This document shows positions 47,224-57,425 of a stretch of DNA of 64,000 nucleotides, in pieces. The DNA comes from Alopecurus myosuroides. Lineage: Eukaryota; Streptophyta; Magnoliopsida; Poales; Poaceae. Below the pieces are notes generated by a model. It saw only the letters and a program-made list of their open reading frames with translations, was not told where the DNA came from and did no database searches. The position numbers and the translations under genes are program-made. Every line of letters starts with the position of its first letter. Positions within the stretch are counted from its first letter, which is position 1. The DNA is taken from positions 55,454,292-55,518,291 of the forward strand of contig CM054060.1 of the NCBI GenBank assembly GCA_028641055.1. Direction: 5' to 3'.

Positions 47224-47640
47224 CCGGAAATGTGGAGTTACCCCCCGGGGACAATACCACCCCTCTTATTGTCCTTAGATCGTCTTTGAGATTTGGACCA
47301 CATGAACAGTTCACTTGTTGTCTGCTATGAACCAGAGTGATTAGGGACTGATACAAACACTGCTAATAGGCCGCGCATCCGTGTCCTACCAGTCTTGGAC
47401 CACATGCACAGGTCAGTAAATATGCACTCTCCACTGACATTATCCTGAATGGTAAGCAAATTTTGACAATGTCAACGCTATATGCACATGTTTACATCCT
47501 ACTAGGTGAGTTGGTGAGGGTTACGAAGCTAATTATGTAGGTCTTGCCAGATACATGACATCATAGTACGCATCACGAGGCGACAATCGGACGACAAAAA
47601 GTGGGGTGGTATTGCCCCTGGGGGTAACAAATCCACACTC
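47224..47640. mobile_element. hAT-like MITE, 417 bp
   Basis: Imperfect terminal inverted repeats of about 45 bp: the left arm holds TTACCCCCCGGGGACAATAC, and the complement of the right arm holds TTACCCCCAGGGGCAATACC. An 8-bp direct repeat TTTGTAAT flanks it (47216-47223 and 47641-47648), the size expected for hAT. No coding capacity. Confidence 0.75.
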
Positions 47641-47677
47641 TTTGTAATTTCTGCCTGTTTTTTTGCTTGATTAACAG

Positions 47678-48775
47678 GGTATTCCATGCCCTGTATGCAA
47701 GAATAATTACCCAAATGTTGATCCTTCTGCATCCAAGTTCGGTATTGCTGCACAAGAGTGTCACCTCAAGTAAGTGGTAAGAAAACAATTTTTCTTCTTA
47801 CACTTGTATTATGTATTGTGTTTTTATTACAATATCTAATTTCCACGTTTCTTTTTTATTTCTGATGCACATGTTGTACCGTGCACTGCTCGGATAGCGT
47901 TCAACAAGTTAGTAGGCAAGCGTGTGCTATTTAGTTCCCATGGCAGGAAGTACACATTTCATGTGTCAAAAGAACAAAGCAAGACCCGTTTGCATGGGAC
48001 ACAATAGGATCGGTTCATTGAGGAAAAGAACATCTCCGTGGGATGCATACTAGTGTTTTCCATGATACCAAGGCCCACTATCTATGTTGTTATTATTGGC
48101 GACTCCCAAGATGACTCACTTTGCATTTCAAGCGAAGATGACTCAGTTTCAAGCACAGATGACTCAGTTTGCAGCGTAGATGGCAGTTCTGATGATGAGA
48201 TGCATGATGAGGATTCTAGCAATTCTGATGACGAGGTCCATAATGAGGATTCTGACAGTTCTGCTGATGTTAGGCATGATGATGCCAACATCGTATATGC
48301 CCAAAGAGCAAATATCGACAATCACGAGAAGAACCACCTGGCCCAGCTTCTATCCCTTGGACCCTATGTTGGGCTTCCTTTTGTGACTCGTTTTACCGTC
48401 ACAAACTTGCATCACTATACTATGGTATGTATCTATAAGACGACCTCCTCGTTTTGCAAGTAAATTTCCAAGAACCATGAGAAGGTATGCTAATATGGTA
48501 TGTTATCTTTCATGCTTAGAAATTACCGAAGTTGATAGGCGAACACGCTGGCCTGAGGAATCATGCCAGGGTTGGACTACGACTTAGAGCAGAAGAGCAT
48601 GTCACCACCTTTTTCTTACAAAAAGAAAACCGATAGCCGCATTATCCTCGACAAGCTGGTGTGGACGGTTTTCGTCCAAGGCAATAATTATCATAATCAG
48701 CAACCTGTTTTGATCATTGTGAGGGAGACCGATGACCCTAGGTTGGAGGCGGTCATTGAGATGGGGGTGATATAG
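47678..48775 (+). pseudogene. B3-domain protein (REM-like) pseudogene
   Basis: Exon pieces: 47678-47770 (GIPCPVCKNNYPNVDPSASK); about 47880-48424 with a B3-like fold signature (RIAFNKLVGKRVLFSSHGRK, YTFHVSKEQSKTRLHG, ISVGCILVFSMIPRPTIYVV) and an acidic linker; then 48520-48775. The junction ATG|GTATGT (48424) to TTAG|AAATTACC (48520) gives a smooth TM|KLPKLIGEHAGLRNH, the start of a second B3-like domain. Defects: TAG at 48005-48007 inside the first B3 domain, and a frame change in the last exon before TDSRIILDKLVWTVFVQGNN. B3 proteins are plant DNA-binding factors. The gene is broken at 48401 by the duplication end. Confidence 0.6.
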
Positions 48776-48981
48776 AACCGGAGCAAAGGATATGCATTGT
48801 TGGTGAAGAGACTAGGCTGCTGCTGAGCTAGGCCTTTGAACTTCTTATTTTGTCTGGCTGGATTGTAATTTTGTTGTTTCCTGGACTTGTTAAGGTTTAG
48901 TTTGTTTCGTAAACTTCTAAGGTATATTATCGCTGGTAGATCCCTCGTGCTAAAACCCGAGTAAAGATCAAATCGCTAAAA

Positions 48982-49064
48982 CTTCCTCCGTTAAAAAATG
49001 TAAGCCTTTTTGGTGAGCTAAAACAGTTTGCTAAAAAGGCATATATTTTGGAACGGAGGGAGTA
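48982..49064. mobile_element. Short Stowaway-like MITE
   Basis: About 80 bp with ends CTTCCTCCGTTAAAAAATGT and, inverted, TATTTTGGAACGGAGGGAGT. These match the CTCCCTCCGTTCC terminus class of Stowaway MITEs. The right TA is present and the left is not clear. Confidence 0.65.
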
Positions 49065-49189
49065 GCTGCTAAATCCTCGAGTTTAGATCAAATCCCTCGT
49101 GCTGGTAGATCGTGCAACTCATCACTGCAGAACTCAAGAAAATCCTGGCAAGCCAACAGTCACTGAACTTCTCGACCTCGTCGCTATCG

Positions 49190-49197
49190 TATAAATA
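49190..49197 (+). promoter_or_regulatory. TATA box of the AP2-like gene, copy 1
   Basis: TATAAATA, 140 bases before the ATG at 49337, in a region that shifts to a CT-rich GC leader. Confidence 0.65.
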
Positions 49198-49336
49198 CGA
49201 CCGAGCACGGACCACGCAACCTACCTTCTACGCCGCCGCCATAGCCCTCCGACCTCCCCCTCACTCTCGGCACTGATTACTGCACGCCGCCACAGCCCCC
49301 CGACCTCCCCCCTCACTCTCGGCGCTGATCCGCCCG

Positions 49337-49702
49337 ATGGCGCCGCGCGTGAGAAGCAGCACCGGCTTCCGAGGTGTGCAGCTGCGGCCGCCCGAACGCT
49401 GGTCCGCGGTGATCACACACAACGGCGTGCCGTGGTGGATGGGCACATTCGACACGCTCGAGCTCGCCGCCCGCGCGTTCGACATGGCGGTGTGGTGGTT
49501 TGGCCGCCCGCGCGACGAGCTCAACTTCCGGGACGTCGAGAGCAGGGAAGTTGCCGAGTTTCTCGCCCTGGATCTGAGGATTGTGACCCGCAAGGAGGAG
49601 CAGGAGAACCGCCGCGCGTTCGTGCAGCTGCGCATCCACCGGGACGACGAGGCCACGATGGAGAGGTTCCGCCGTGATCACCCAGATCTGGTACATGCGT
49701 AG
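49337..49702 (+). CDS. AP2/ERF-domain-like protein, copy 1
   Basis: 121 residues. One AP2/ERF-like domain spans about 9-67: FRGVQLRPPERWSAVI, WWMGTFDTLELAARAFDMAV and GRPRDELNF, corresponding to the YRG and RAYD elements. A charged helical tail follows. Such short AP2-like proteins (MAPRVRSSTGFRGV type) are abundant in grass repeats. The TAG at 49700-49702 is followed in the same frame by 56 more sense codons (to TAG at 49871) encoding a basic then acidic tail with WxSLMQDSDDDELDDAFW, so the ancestral protein was probably about 178 residues. The N-terminal DNA-binding domain is whole; function and expression are unknown. It shares the duplication unit with the coiled-coil gene 626 bp downstream. 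Confidence 0.7.
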   Translation: MAPRVRSSTGFRGVQLRPPERWSAVITHNGVPWWMGTFDTLELAARAFDMAVWWFGRPRDELNFRDVESREVAEFLALDLRIVTRKEEQENRRAFVQLRIHRDDEATMERFRRDHPDLVHA

Positions 49703-49873
49703 TTGCGGCTCGACGCTCAGAGGGACGCGAAGATGCGAGCTCGTACGGATGCTTGGTCCTCCACCATCGTCGTCTCATCATCGGATGAGGATATGAACGA
49801 AGCATTCTGGGAGAGCCTTATGCAGGACTCCGATGATGACGAACTTGACGATGCATTCTGGGATGATGTGTAG

Positions 49874-50237
49874 TGTTTCATAGTGTGAAAGATGTTGAAA
49901 CATGTCAAAATAATCAAAATTTCGACGTTTTATGTGTTCGTTGAAGTTTCAACATTTCTTCCTTCTTATTTTGGGCTACAACTGTAGTAGGATAATTATG
50001 GGCTACGAAGTGCTATAAGGCCCAATAAAAAGTGCCTGTCAGGAGAGGGCCAAAGAAAGTGCCATCATGGCCCAAGTCTGGAAACAACCGCTCTTCCACT
50101 CACCGCAGTAACCCAGGCATGCAGTACGCCACGTGTTCGTCACGATATTGTGAACGTGAAACGTGTCGCTTTAGTTCCGGCGGCCAGTTATTGCTCTGTC
50201 GCGCATGCGGCTCCTCCGTTCCAACCCCCTCCTGGTG
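49874..50237. other. Spacer and promoter region between the AP2-like and coiled-coil genes
   Basis: 3' flank of the AP2-like frame followed by a GC-richer promoter stretch with CCACGTGTTCGTCACGAT (an ACGT-core, G-box-like site near 50130). Confidence 0.45.
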
Positions 50238-50245
50238 TATAAATA
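50238..50245 (+). promoter_or_regulatory. TATA box of the coiled-coil gene, copy 1
   Basis: TATAAATA in GGTGTATAAATAGACGC, 90 bases before the ATG at 50328. Confidence 0.7.
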
Positions 50246-50327
50246 GACGCATTCTTCAGTTCATCCTCTATCTGCCTCATCGTCTCCCCTCAAGCGAAAA
50301 CCCTTTGACGCACTCTTCCAGGCGGCC

Positions 50328-51047
50328 ATGGCTCCACCGGCGAAGCGGTCTGCTGCCCTCTTGTAGGTTTCATTTCTGTTCACGTACTGCTGATCCGTTT
50401 CTGGATTCCTCGTGATTTCGTCTTTCTTAGATCATTTTTAGAATTCCCGGTGCTTTCATCTTTCTTAGATCCGTTTCTGATTTCCTCGTGATTTCATCTT
50501 TCTTAGATCCATTTTGCCTTTTAGATTAACATCAACTTCCTATCATGCAATTATCTAGAGGGCACATGAAGCCGAGCAGACGGTCATCTTCAGCGCTTTG
50601 GCGAAGAGGGTTCACATCCTAGAAGCTAAGCTTGAAAAGGCCTTGAAGCTCGCCTACGACAATCTCAACAAGGCTCGCGATGCCAGGTTGGAGCAGGTGG
50701 CTCTAGACGAATCTCCCCTCGTAGAGTTTCGGAAGTTGATGGATGATACATCCAAGTTGAGGGCCAGCAACATCGAACTGACCTCGCAGGTTGGGAAACT
50801 GAAGATCGATTTAGCTCAGGCAGAGCAGAAAACTCTGACCGCTCTCCTCGCAACTGTGACTCCCCAGGGAAGGCTAGGATCCAGTGCCATCGGAGGATCC
50901 AGTTCCGACGGAGGATCCAGTGCCATCGGAGGAGCTATCGGCCCCCCTACTGATGCTTTTTATTTAGCCCCCTACTGCTACCCCCGTGCTTCTGATGTCC
51001 TGTTTAGATCGACAATCTTGTTGGTTGTATTGTGTGGTTTCTATTAA
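50328..51047 (+). CDS. Two-exon coiled-coil protein of unknown function, copy 1
   Basis: Exon 1 is 50328-50362 (MAPPAKRSAAL plus two bases) and exon 2 is 50561-51047. The GT-AG junction in phase 2 gives about 173 residues. The frame containing RVHILEAKLEKALKLAYDNL has no ATG of its own near its 5' end, which supports the spliced start. Residues about 25-105 form a strong coiled coil (EAKLEKALKLAYDNLNKARD, SKLRASNIELTSQVGKLKI). A Gly/Ser repeat follows (SSAIGGSSSDGGSSAIGG), then a short hydrophobic C terminus (STILLVVLCGFY). No domain is recognised. TATA box, leader, intron and intact frame in both duplicates suggest a real or recently functional gene. Confidence 0.6.
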
Positions 51048-51439
51048 TATGTAGTCTATGTTTATTTTCAACTATTATGTTTATTTTATTAAGATAGATA
51101 ACAATATGACAAAAGTTTCGATGGATCTAAGTGATAGAAGTTAAAAGGGTTACATTAGACTAATGCCGATGCAAAAATATATACCAAACAGATAATTCGA
51201 TTTCACAATATGGACAAATAAATGACAGAAATGAAAAGGGATATATTCGACTAATCTGTGACGTTCTCGTGGAACAAAACTCGCCTCCAACTGGGCGTAT
51301 TAGGCTGGGAACAAAAACCCGTGACAACACATATAAGAAACGTCGAGATGGACCGCGTCTTCGAGAGAAAATTCCACTTTTCAGCCATCCGCGACGGAAA
51401 CTGCGCGACGTTATCAAACGTGCCGCTCAAAACATTACG
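51048..51439. other. 3' flank of the coiled-coil gene
   Basis: No gene is seen. From about 51240 the sequence takes on the GCGACG/CGTCGC-rich character of the element end at 46300-46540. Confidence 0.4.
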
Positions 51440-51461
51440 GATTGCGCGGAATTTGGTAGTG
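51440..51461 (+). repeat. CACTA-like terminal motif, copy 1
   Basis: TGCGCGGAATTTGGTAGTG ends here. It is a near match in the same orientation to the terminus at 46518-46539. Confidence 0.5.
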
Positions 51462-51470
51462 TATTTATCA

Positions 51471-51815
51471 TCGAGTGAGAACTAAGTTAAGATCACTCGG
51501 TTCTAAAACTGACAGATTTACATAATGATTCATGTGATCTATTAGTTGTACATATATTGTAATATTTTTTTTATCTAGTTACATATAAGTTGCAACTGAG
51601 ATCTTATCCGGTACAAATGGGTTTCATATGAGTTGCATATAAAATTTCTCGGATACACATGGGTTACACATGAATGCATATGAAATATTCTCGGCTACAT
51701 ATGGTTGTAACTAAGTTGCAACTGAAATTATTCTAATTACATATAAATTACACATGAATTGCGATGGTAACTGAATTGCTTTATCTCAACGAGAATTGAC
51801 TTAATTCTCACTTGA
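51471..51815. mobile_element. MITE of about 345 bp, copy 1
   Basis: Left end TCGAGTGAGAACTAAGTTAA; right end, inverted, TCAAGTGAGAATTAAGTCAA. The interior is AT-rich with no coding capacity. The target duplication was not resolved. Confidence 0.7.
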
Positions 51816-52131
51816 TTAAACACTAGTCGTTCCCTTAAAAGAAAAGTAAGAAACAAATCGGGCAGAAAGAATACTCCGAAAAATCCTTAATCAACAGGCC
51901 CTTATGTTTATGTTTGACATTTTTGAAATTTTAAAATCCCGTCTGTTGCTATTTTAAAATCGTGTAATTTCTTCGATTGTTTTCCTTGTGAGAAGACTCG
52001 GAAAACAAATAATTGGGGTACGCCGACACCTCCCCGTCGGCGTAGAAAAAAAAAGGGAAGATGTACGCCGACAGTCCCCGTCAGCGTCTGTGCAGGCATT
52101 TAAACCAAAGCACCTGGTCAAGAGGGAGATT
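51816..52131. other. Spacer with a relic subterminal palindrome
   Basis: Contains ACGCCGACACCTCCCCGTCG and a second ACGCCGAC copy (52020-52090), which look like subterminal motifs of yet another CACTA family. No gene is seen. Confidence 0.4.
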
Positions 52132-52475
52132 CACTAGTAGGGAATGGCTTATAGCCACCAGCATACTCCTGGCCAACACGAATTTCTGTTGCCCAACGCT
52201 AACAGCACTGGCGAACAGAAATATATGTTCGCCAGCGCTATTAATACTACCGCTGGCGAACCACCCGTCTTGTTCGCCAGCGCTATGGCCGGGCACCACC
52301 TGCGCGCGCTACAGCCGCTGCCCTATATTAGCGCTGGCGAACAGGGCAAAGTGTTCGCCAGCGCTACGCTCACCACCGCTGGCGAACAGGTGCTGCTGTT
52401 CGCCAGCGCTAATATGTGGGCCCAGAACGCATTTTAGCGCTGGCGAACAGCAGCACCTGTTCGCCGGCGGTATTC
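52132..52475 (+). repeat. Left terminus and subterminal repeats of CACTA element 2
   Basis: About a dozen copies of CGCTGGCGAACA or its complement TGTTCGCCAGCG in both orientations, at spacings of 10-40 bp. Such arrays are the expected binding sites for the CACTA transposition proteins. Confidence 0.85.
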
Positions 52476-53238
52476 CGCAGATCTAGCCATAAGTGGCACC
52501 CCCACCACCCACTTTCCCCTCCACTCTCCCTTCTTCACCTTGTCCCCTCTTCTCTCTCTAGCTCGAAATTATGCCAATTTCTCCATCCTCCTACTCTATT
52601 TTGAACCAACTAAATTTATTTTTGTTGGTATATATATGTTTATCTCCCTCCTAACACCATTTCTACCCCAAATTTTCCCTCCCTAGCCATCTAGATCTAG
52701 AATTACCCCCTTTCTCTCCAAAGCTCCAAAATTCTCCGGATATCATCGTGTAGCCATCTATTCATTTGAGGTGGGATGAATGATAATATATAATTAAATG
52801 AGTTTGTATATAAATTTTGTCCGGATACACGCGATATGCAATATGTGTGAAATTTCACCGGATTCAACAATGGTCGTGTGATGGAGAAGATAAATGCATG
52901 TGTACGCAATTTGTTGTGGAATGAAATTGAGTAGCCAACTATCGCCGGAATGTTGATTCATTTCCGTCTCGGCATAGTTTGGCACTCCCTAATAACCTCC
53001 TATTTGTAGGAAGGCCATGCCGAATTTTTTCGTGAATACGACATGAAGTGAAATTTTTGATATGAAAATGAGTTGCCACTTTGCCGGAATGTTGATTCAT
53101 TTCCGTCTCGGCAAAGTTTGGCACTCCTCTAACCTCCAATTTGTAGGAAGGTCATGTTGATTTTTTTTCGTGAATATCGAAATATATATATATATTATGT
53201 TTGGTTCTAATATTAATTATATCGGCGCGCTCTCGTGC
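52476..53238 (+). other. Leader region upstream of TNP2
   Basis: Pyrimidine-rich leader (52500-52740), then a 140-bp direct repeat: GGAATGTTGATTCATTTCCG occurs at about 52949 and 53091. No separate gene. Confidence 0.6.
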
Positions 53239-56200
53239 ATGCGACATATAATGGTGGTCGTTAAGAGTGAACGTGTCGTGAATAGTTACTTGAGACACGC
53301 GACAGAAGACATGTTACAAAATGGCCGCAAGGAGATACGATGTCCATGTCGAAAGTGCAAACTAGGGGGCTTGCTCAATCCCTTTACCGGAGACTTGCTC
53401 AGTCACCTCCTAAGGTATGGTTTCATGGATGGGTATAACAGTCAGTGGGTAAGTGATGATGAAGATGATGAAGTCCATGGGGCGGCGGCGGTAGGAAATG
53501 ATGTGCAACAGGACAATAGCAACGATCGACTAGAACTACAGCAGGACCAACTATAGCAGGACCAAGATCAGCCTCATGACCCCGCACATGATCATGGAGA
53601 AGATGTTGAACAAGACGTGGAAGAAGATCACGAGGACACAGGGACACCCCTAACGGAAGTTATGTGTGACCTTCATCTGAAAGAACTGCTTTTGAGAAAG
53701 ACGACTAACTCGATATCTGCTGCTAGAGAGCAATCGAAGCTGGCGCAACTAGAGATAGACTCGAAGACACCATTGTATGCAGGCTGCGGTCCGGGAGAGT
53801 CCCGCCTGAGAGTGGCCCTTGATGTTCTGCAGGTGAAGGCGAGATACAAATGGAGCGACATAAGCGTCGATGCAAGCCTGCAATACTGGCACGATGTCCT
53901 TCCAGAGGGCAACACCTATCCTAAAAGTTGCGACGAGGCCAAGAAAGTCGTGTGCCCCTTTGATTTACCTCACGAAAAATACCATGTATGCATCAACGAT
54001 TGCTACATTTATCGGAAAGAGGACGCGAACAAAACCATTTGTCCAGTTTGCAGCGCCGCTCGATACAAGAAAGGGAAGAAGAAAGCTCCTCGGAAAGTTG
54101 TGTGGTACTTTCCGCTCATTCCCCGTATGCAACGGTATTTCGCGGACCGCAAGGAAGCAGAGCTCATGCGCTGGCACGCGAAAAGGAGGAATAAAGTTTT
54201 GAAAGATCCAAATCGGAGTGAAAAAGTAATTCTGACACATCCTTCAGATGCAAGTCAATGGAAATCATTTGACTGTGAATATCCAACGTTCGGGGCGGAG
54301 GCAAGGAACATCAGGTTGGGTGTGAGCACCGACGGAAATCCGTTTGGCAACCAGAGCAGCACCTATAGCACCTGGCCCGTGTTTGTATGGATGTACAACA
54401 TCCCTCCCTGGTTGTGCATGAAGATGAAGTATATTCACATGAGTATGCTAATTCAAGGGCCGAAACAACCAGGCAACGACATCAATCTATACCTGAAGCT
54501 GCTTAAAGATGAGCTGGAAACGCTATGGGCCGAGGAAGGGGTGAACACATGGGACGCCTTCGGTGAACAATATTTCCCAATGAGAGCTGTCTTACTCTGT
54601 ACGGTTCACGACCTACTAGGCTACGGATATGTGGCGGGCCAGGTGTGCCACGGACATAACGGTTGCGTGAGGTGCATGGATGACCCCACGTTTATGCAAC
54701 TTCCGAAAGATCCTGGGTCTTCGAAAACAGTTTTCGTTGGCCATCGAAGGTGGCTACCCAACAAAGACCCGTGGAGAAGGCGAGGAGACCTTTTTAACGG
54801 TGAGGATGAGCTCCGTGGACCTCCACGTAAGAGGTGCGGCGAAGAAATCTACAATTTGCTGAATGATTGGAAGGAATGCCCAGAGCCGGGAAAAAAGCAA
54901 AAGGCGCCAAAACCGCTTCTGGATGTATGGAAGACGAGGTCGGTGTTTTGGGACTTGCCATACTGGCCCATTCTCGATACGCCTCACTGCCTTGATCTGA
55001 TGCATATCACAAAGAATGTGTTTGAAAGTTTGTTTGGCACGCTGCTCAACATGCCGGAGAGGACCAAAGACGGGGTGAAAGCAAGAAACGACCTGAAATA
55101 TTTTGGTATTAGGGTAGATCTTCAGGGGGGACGCCCGGATGATGACGACGGCGATCAATCGTGTGATGAGGAGACGGATGGTCGCAAGGCTAAAAGGGTT
55201 ATTAAGAGGAATGACTATTACTGCCCCCCCTCCTGCTTCACTCTTAGTCCGGACGAGATCACAAAATTGATGATGTGCCTTCTCGGAGTCAAAGTCCCTA
55301 GCGGTTACTCAGGGCTAATAAGCAGATTCCTCGACGCGCAGAAACAAAAGTTTAGCGGGATGAAGTCTCATGACTGTTACGTGATGATGACGCAGATACT
55401 TCCGGTTGCGATCCGCGGAATAATGGACAAACACGTCCGGGAAACCCTGTTTGGCCTCTGTAACTTCTTCGACGTTATATCTCGAAAGTCGATCACGGGG
55501 AAGCAGATCTCAAGGCTGCAGGAAGAGATTGTCGTGATACTATGCGAGCTTGAGATGTACTTTTCACCATCATTCTTTGACATATGTGTTCATCTGTTGG
55601 TCCATATCGTGGACGATATCATCCATCTCGGGCCGTTGTTCCTGCACAACATGATGCCGTTTGAAAGGATGAATGGGGTCATCAAAGGATATGTTCGCAA
55701 CAGAGCTCGTCCGGACGGAAGCATCGTTCAGGGCTTTCTCACCGAAGAGTGCATCTCTTTCTGCACGAATCATATGGACGTGGAGGACCCAGTTGGTCTG
55801 CCCAGAAACAAGCACATTGGCAAGCTCGATGGAGTAGGTCACAAAAATGGACGTAGAGAAGTGCATGTGGATCGGGCTTGTCGACGCACCGACTTTAACA
55901 GGGCAAACTTAGTAGCTCTCCAACACATTGACATGGTCGATACTTGGGTGAAAAAACACAAGAGCTCGATTATGAAAAAGTACAGTGAACAAGGCAAGCG
56001 GAGGACCGAAGGAGAAATAATCAGAGAGCATAACTCCACTTTCTTGCGTTGGTTTAAAGATGTGATCGTCGCTAATCCACCGCCAAGGGATTGTGCGAAA
56101 AATAAACTATTGTACGCCTTGGAACATGGCCCAGCTCCCAACCTAGCGACGTTTCAAGCATATGATATCAACGGGTTCACCTTCTACACAGAGGAGAAAG

Positions 56201-56763
56201 ACAAAACTTCCGATTATCAAAACTCAGGGGTAACGATGGAATCCTACACCGGTGACAAAAAGTTAAGATACTATGGAAGGATCGAGGAGATATGGAAGCT
56301 TAACTACTCTGGAGAGAAGGTGCCTATGTTCCGCATCAGATGGGCTAGGATGTCGACCGTCGGAAAAGAAGACCAATACTTTACAACCATGGTTATTCCC
56401 GAAGCCGGAACCTCATCAAGCGTGAATGTCACAGCGCAAAATGAGCCATGGGTATTGGCTAAGCATGTGACCCAATGCTTCTTTATAACAGACCCCGCAA
56501 GGCCTAGCCGTGTTGTCGTGAGGAGAGGGAAAAGAAATATCATCGGAATGGATGGAGTCGTTGACGAGGACGAGTTCGACACGTTCGGCGACCCAAATAT
56601 TGACGATGATCAAGAAGATGATGATGATAGTCATGCAACATACACAACAAGAAGAAGCAGAACTACGCTACCTAGGCATGGTCTTCCATTCAGAAGAAGA
56701 AGTCATAATGTGGGTTTAAATTATGCAACTTCGACCAAAAAAGGCAAAAAGATCAAACACTGA
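53239..56763 (+). pseudogene. TNP2 transposase of CACTA element 2, one in-frame stop from intact
   Basis: The frame from ATG 53239 to the stop at 56761-56763 is interrupted only by TAG at 53554-53556. Before the stop lies a transposase-associated, Cys-rich domain (IRCPCRKCKLGG, LLSHLLRYGFMDGY). After it, 1048 codons are open from ATG 53617: TNP2 core (VSTDGNPFGNQSSTYSTWPV with D at residue 239 of this part, PHCLDLMHITKNVFESL), KSHDCYVMMTQILPVAIRG, a DUF4218-like part near 650 (HLLVHIVDDIIHLGP) and a DUF4216-like part near 885 (YYGRIEEIWKLNY), then an acidic tail and a basic end. TNP2 cuts and pastes CACTA elements. The stop (CAA CTA TAG CAG) looks like a CAG to TAG change. The downstream ORF could still give a large protein lacking the N-terminal zinc-type domain. 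Confidence 0.88.
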
Positions 56764-56802
56764 GAAACTATGTATGCATTTGTCTGCCAATTGTATGCGA
56801 CG

Positions 56803-57203
56803 AAACATTATTATTTGTAATGTGTTTGAAATTAATTTGTAATGTGTTTGAATTATTATAAATGAAATGTCTTTGAATAATTTAAACAAATAAAGAAAAC
56901 AAAATAAAACATTATTATTTGTAATGTGTTTGAAATTAAATAAATGAAATGTCTTTGAATAATTTAAACAAATAAAGAAAACAAAATAAAACATTATTAA
57001 TTGTAATGTGTTTGAAATTAATTTGTAATGTGTTTGAATTATTATAAATGAAATGTCTTTGAATAATTTAAACAAATAAAGAAAACAAAATAAAACATTA
57101 TTAATTGTAATGTGTTTGAAATTAATTTGTAATGTGTGTTTGAATGATTATAAATGAAATGTATTTGAATAATTTAAACAAATAAAGAAACCAAAATAAA
57201 ACA
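56803..57203 (+). repeat. AT-rich tandem repeat, four units of 81-107 bp
   Basis: Units begin AAACATTATTAxTTGTAATG at about 56803, 56907, 56988 and 57093. They contain TTTGTAATGTGTTTGAA and AATTTAAACAAATAAAGAAA. The second unit lacks an internal 24-bp piece. The block follows the TNP2 stop directly. Confidence 0.9.
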
Positions 57204-57296
57204 TAAAGAAAAAACAGTAATGCTTCTCAAAATAAAACTAATAAAAATTAGAGTAAATAAATTCAAAGAAAAATAAAGAAATAAAATGAAAAAGAT

Positions 57297-57425
57297 AGCG
57301 CTAGCGAACATAGCTGCCTATTCGCCAGCGCTATGTTACCGCTGGCCAACCATACTTTGTTCGCCAGCGGTATGGGCGTAGCGCTGGCGAACAGACGGTG
57401 GTGTTCGCCAGCGGTGTTCTAGCGC
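57297..57425 (+). repeat. Internal cluster of the CACTA element 2 subterminal motif
   Basis: Seven or so copies of the GCTGGCGAACA / TTCGCCAGCG motif in both orientations, the same as at 52132-52475, but located between the TNP2 gene and the following GC-rich leader. Confidence 0.85.
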
